Assembly (NCBI GenBank): GCA_039707465.1
Contig: CM077651.1
Span: 22,678,519-22,742,518 of the forward strand
Direction of reading: 5' to 3'
From: Rhabdophis nuchalis
Lineage: Eukaryota > Chordata > Lepidosauria > Squamata > Natricidae
DNA length: 64,000 nucleotides
Position 1 is the stretch's first letter. Each line of letters begins with the position of its first letter. Positions 62,810 through 64,000 of this stretch are shown here, in pieces. A model generated the notes under the pieces. That model was not told the origin of the DNA. It worked only from the letters and a program-made list of their open reading frames with translations, and did no database searches. The translations under genes were made by a program, and so were the position numbers.

Positions 62810-63130
62810 CTGCCTCTAAGCTGTCATGAATCATGATCAACACGCAGCCCTCTCTGTCTACCAAGGAGCAAACAGCTGCGAACGGCCATGGCAATTTCCC
62901 GGCTGCTGTTGATACAGGAGGCAATTTGAAGTCCCCAAGAGCTGTAGTTCAAAGGGAAGGAGACAAGACTGCGGACGTCCACGAAGGACTTTTATAAACA
63001 GTTCGCCAGGTAGCTCGACATGAATATCCAGGAATGATTTACAGAAGCAAAACTTCCATTCAATCTCACCTCGTTGAAAAACAAAAACTAGGACTTTTTA
63101 AATATCTTAGTCAGTTCCAATCAGTGCTTG
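62810..63130. promoter_or_regulatory. Candidate conserved non-coding element E
   Basis: Repeat-free block with TCATGAATCATGATCAACAC, GAGCAAACAGCTGCGAACGG (E-box CAGCTG) and TGAATATCCAGGAATGATTT. Enhancer role inferred from texture. Confidence 0.35.
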
Positions 63131-63550
63131 TCAAGGGGTTTGACTCACATAAGAAAGTACATGACATTATTTCTTCCTTTTGGTGAAAGACTAACTTCAT
63201 CTGAAGGGGGGGGGGGGGGCTGGGGGCTAAGAAACTGGCCATTCTTTCTCTGCTAACAGAGCATTTAAACCTACACCTATCACCAGTCACCCAGCAAAGA
63301 ACAATAAGGTGCAATGATCATACACTTAGCTGCCCACACAGAAATTACTTCCGTGAAAGAATTCAGTAACAATGGTGCTTTAGAGGGCAAGAGATGATAT
63401 TTTCCTTCTCTGCTGATCATCTATACAAGCTACTGTATACAGTTCTTTCCTTGACTTGCTGGTTTAGTTCTTCTTTTTTCTTTCCAGTGTTTTCTGCATC
63501 AAACAGACCCTTGTGCATTTGGATCTACTTGTGAAGATTAAATATACTTT
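63131..63550. other. Intergenic, no feature recognised
   Basis: Unique sequence with a poly-G run at 63207-63219. Confidence 0.4.
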
Positions 63551-64000
63551 AAAAAAAACCCAACTCTAATAACTGCTTGTAAGTTACAGCCCCACGTGTA
63601 TAGAATAGTTAAATTAGAAAATGACAGTATGCGCCGTTCTATCGCCTGCGTGCATTCTCAGTGCCACCGAGTTCCAGAAACTTACTTTCAATTAAGTCTA
63701 GATATGGTTGGTATTCCGGTATTCCCAAATTTCACTATTGCTTCCATCCACTCCCTTGTGCACGCAACTCTTTAAGTCTAGAGCTCTAAATGGCTAATTA
63801 CTTTTGCTTGTAGCTGATGGGAGTAGAAAGGGGATTGGCATGCCATTAAAATCTTTCCAGGAGAAGTCTTTATTGCTGCCTTCTATAATTTCCCATAAGA
63901 AATCTGGTTATACTGGTTGATTTCAATAGGAGAATTCTTTGCCCGGAGGCACCAGATGAGTAATATGCCATGTATTTCTTATCCCTTTGCTAATATGATA
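63551..64000. promoter_or_regulatory. Candidate conserved non-coding element F (continues off the window)
   Basis: Repeat-free sequence to the right edge with GCGCCGTTCTATCGCCTGCG, TTTCAATTAAGTCTAGATAT, GGCTAATTACTTTTGC and TGATTTCAATAGGAGAATTC. The homeodomain core CTAATTA lies near 63794. Confidence 0.38.

Noticed and set aside
25043..64000. Search for SOX21 (single-exon HMG-box gene)
   Set aside because: No frame with an HMG box is visible on either strand, so the gene is not in the window.

Overview
This is vertebrate nuclear DNA, almost certainly from a squamate reptile and probably a snake. Genes are sparse and split by long introns. The repeats point the same way: a Sauria/Squam-type SINE, a BovB (RTE) tail, CR1 and L2-like LINE fragments, an L1 ORF2 fragment, very many small hAT elements and long microsatellites. 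The species is inferred; nothing in the window names it.

Two protein-coding genes can be supported, arranged head to head. TGDS (dTDP-D-glucose 4,6-dehydratase family) is on the minus strand: exon 1 (3151-3233) and exon 2 (710-776) give residues 1-50, and the rest of the gene lies off the left edge. GPR180 (a seven-transmembrane protein of the GPR180/TMEM145 type) is on the plus strand and complete: nine coding exons between 5533 and 25042 join in frame to 444 codons plus stop. The start codons are about 2.3 kb apart. GC- and CpG-rich promoters lie at about 3100-3440 and 5130-5720, separated by a nested fold-back of repeats.

From the GPR180 stop to the right edge (25-64 kb) I find no further gene. 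From the vertebrate gene order I know (TGDS-GPR180-SOX21), the next gene should be SOX21, and no HMG-box reading frame is visible here. The region mixes nested transposons and microsatellites with repeat-poor blocks that look like candidate conserved regulatory elements (about 25.64-26.08, 33.95-34.32, 42.68-43.44, 46.69-46.95, 47.93-48.79, 62.81-63.13 and 63.55-64.0 kb). There is also an orphan CpG-rich block at about 42.05-42.42 kb.

The most striking structure is transposon-derived. At least a dozen near-perfect palindromic elements of 106-190 bp, plus several longer relatives, end in CAGGGG-like or CAGTG-like inverted repeats and are flanked by readable 8-bp target duplications. Nearly all of these duplications carry TA at positions 4-5, the pattern described for Buster-type hAT transposases. 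One pair of elements shares the same target site, leaving three copies of the 8-mer. Other elements sit inside CR1 copies, inside a tRNA/CR1-tailed SINE and inside another tRNA-SINE, so relative ages can be read directly.
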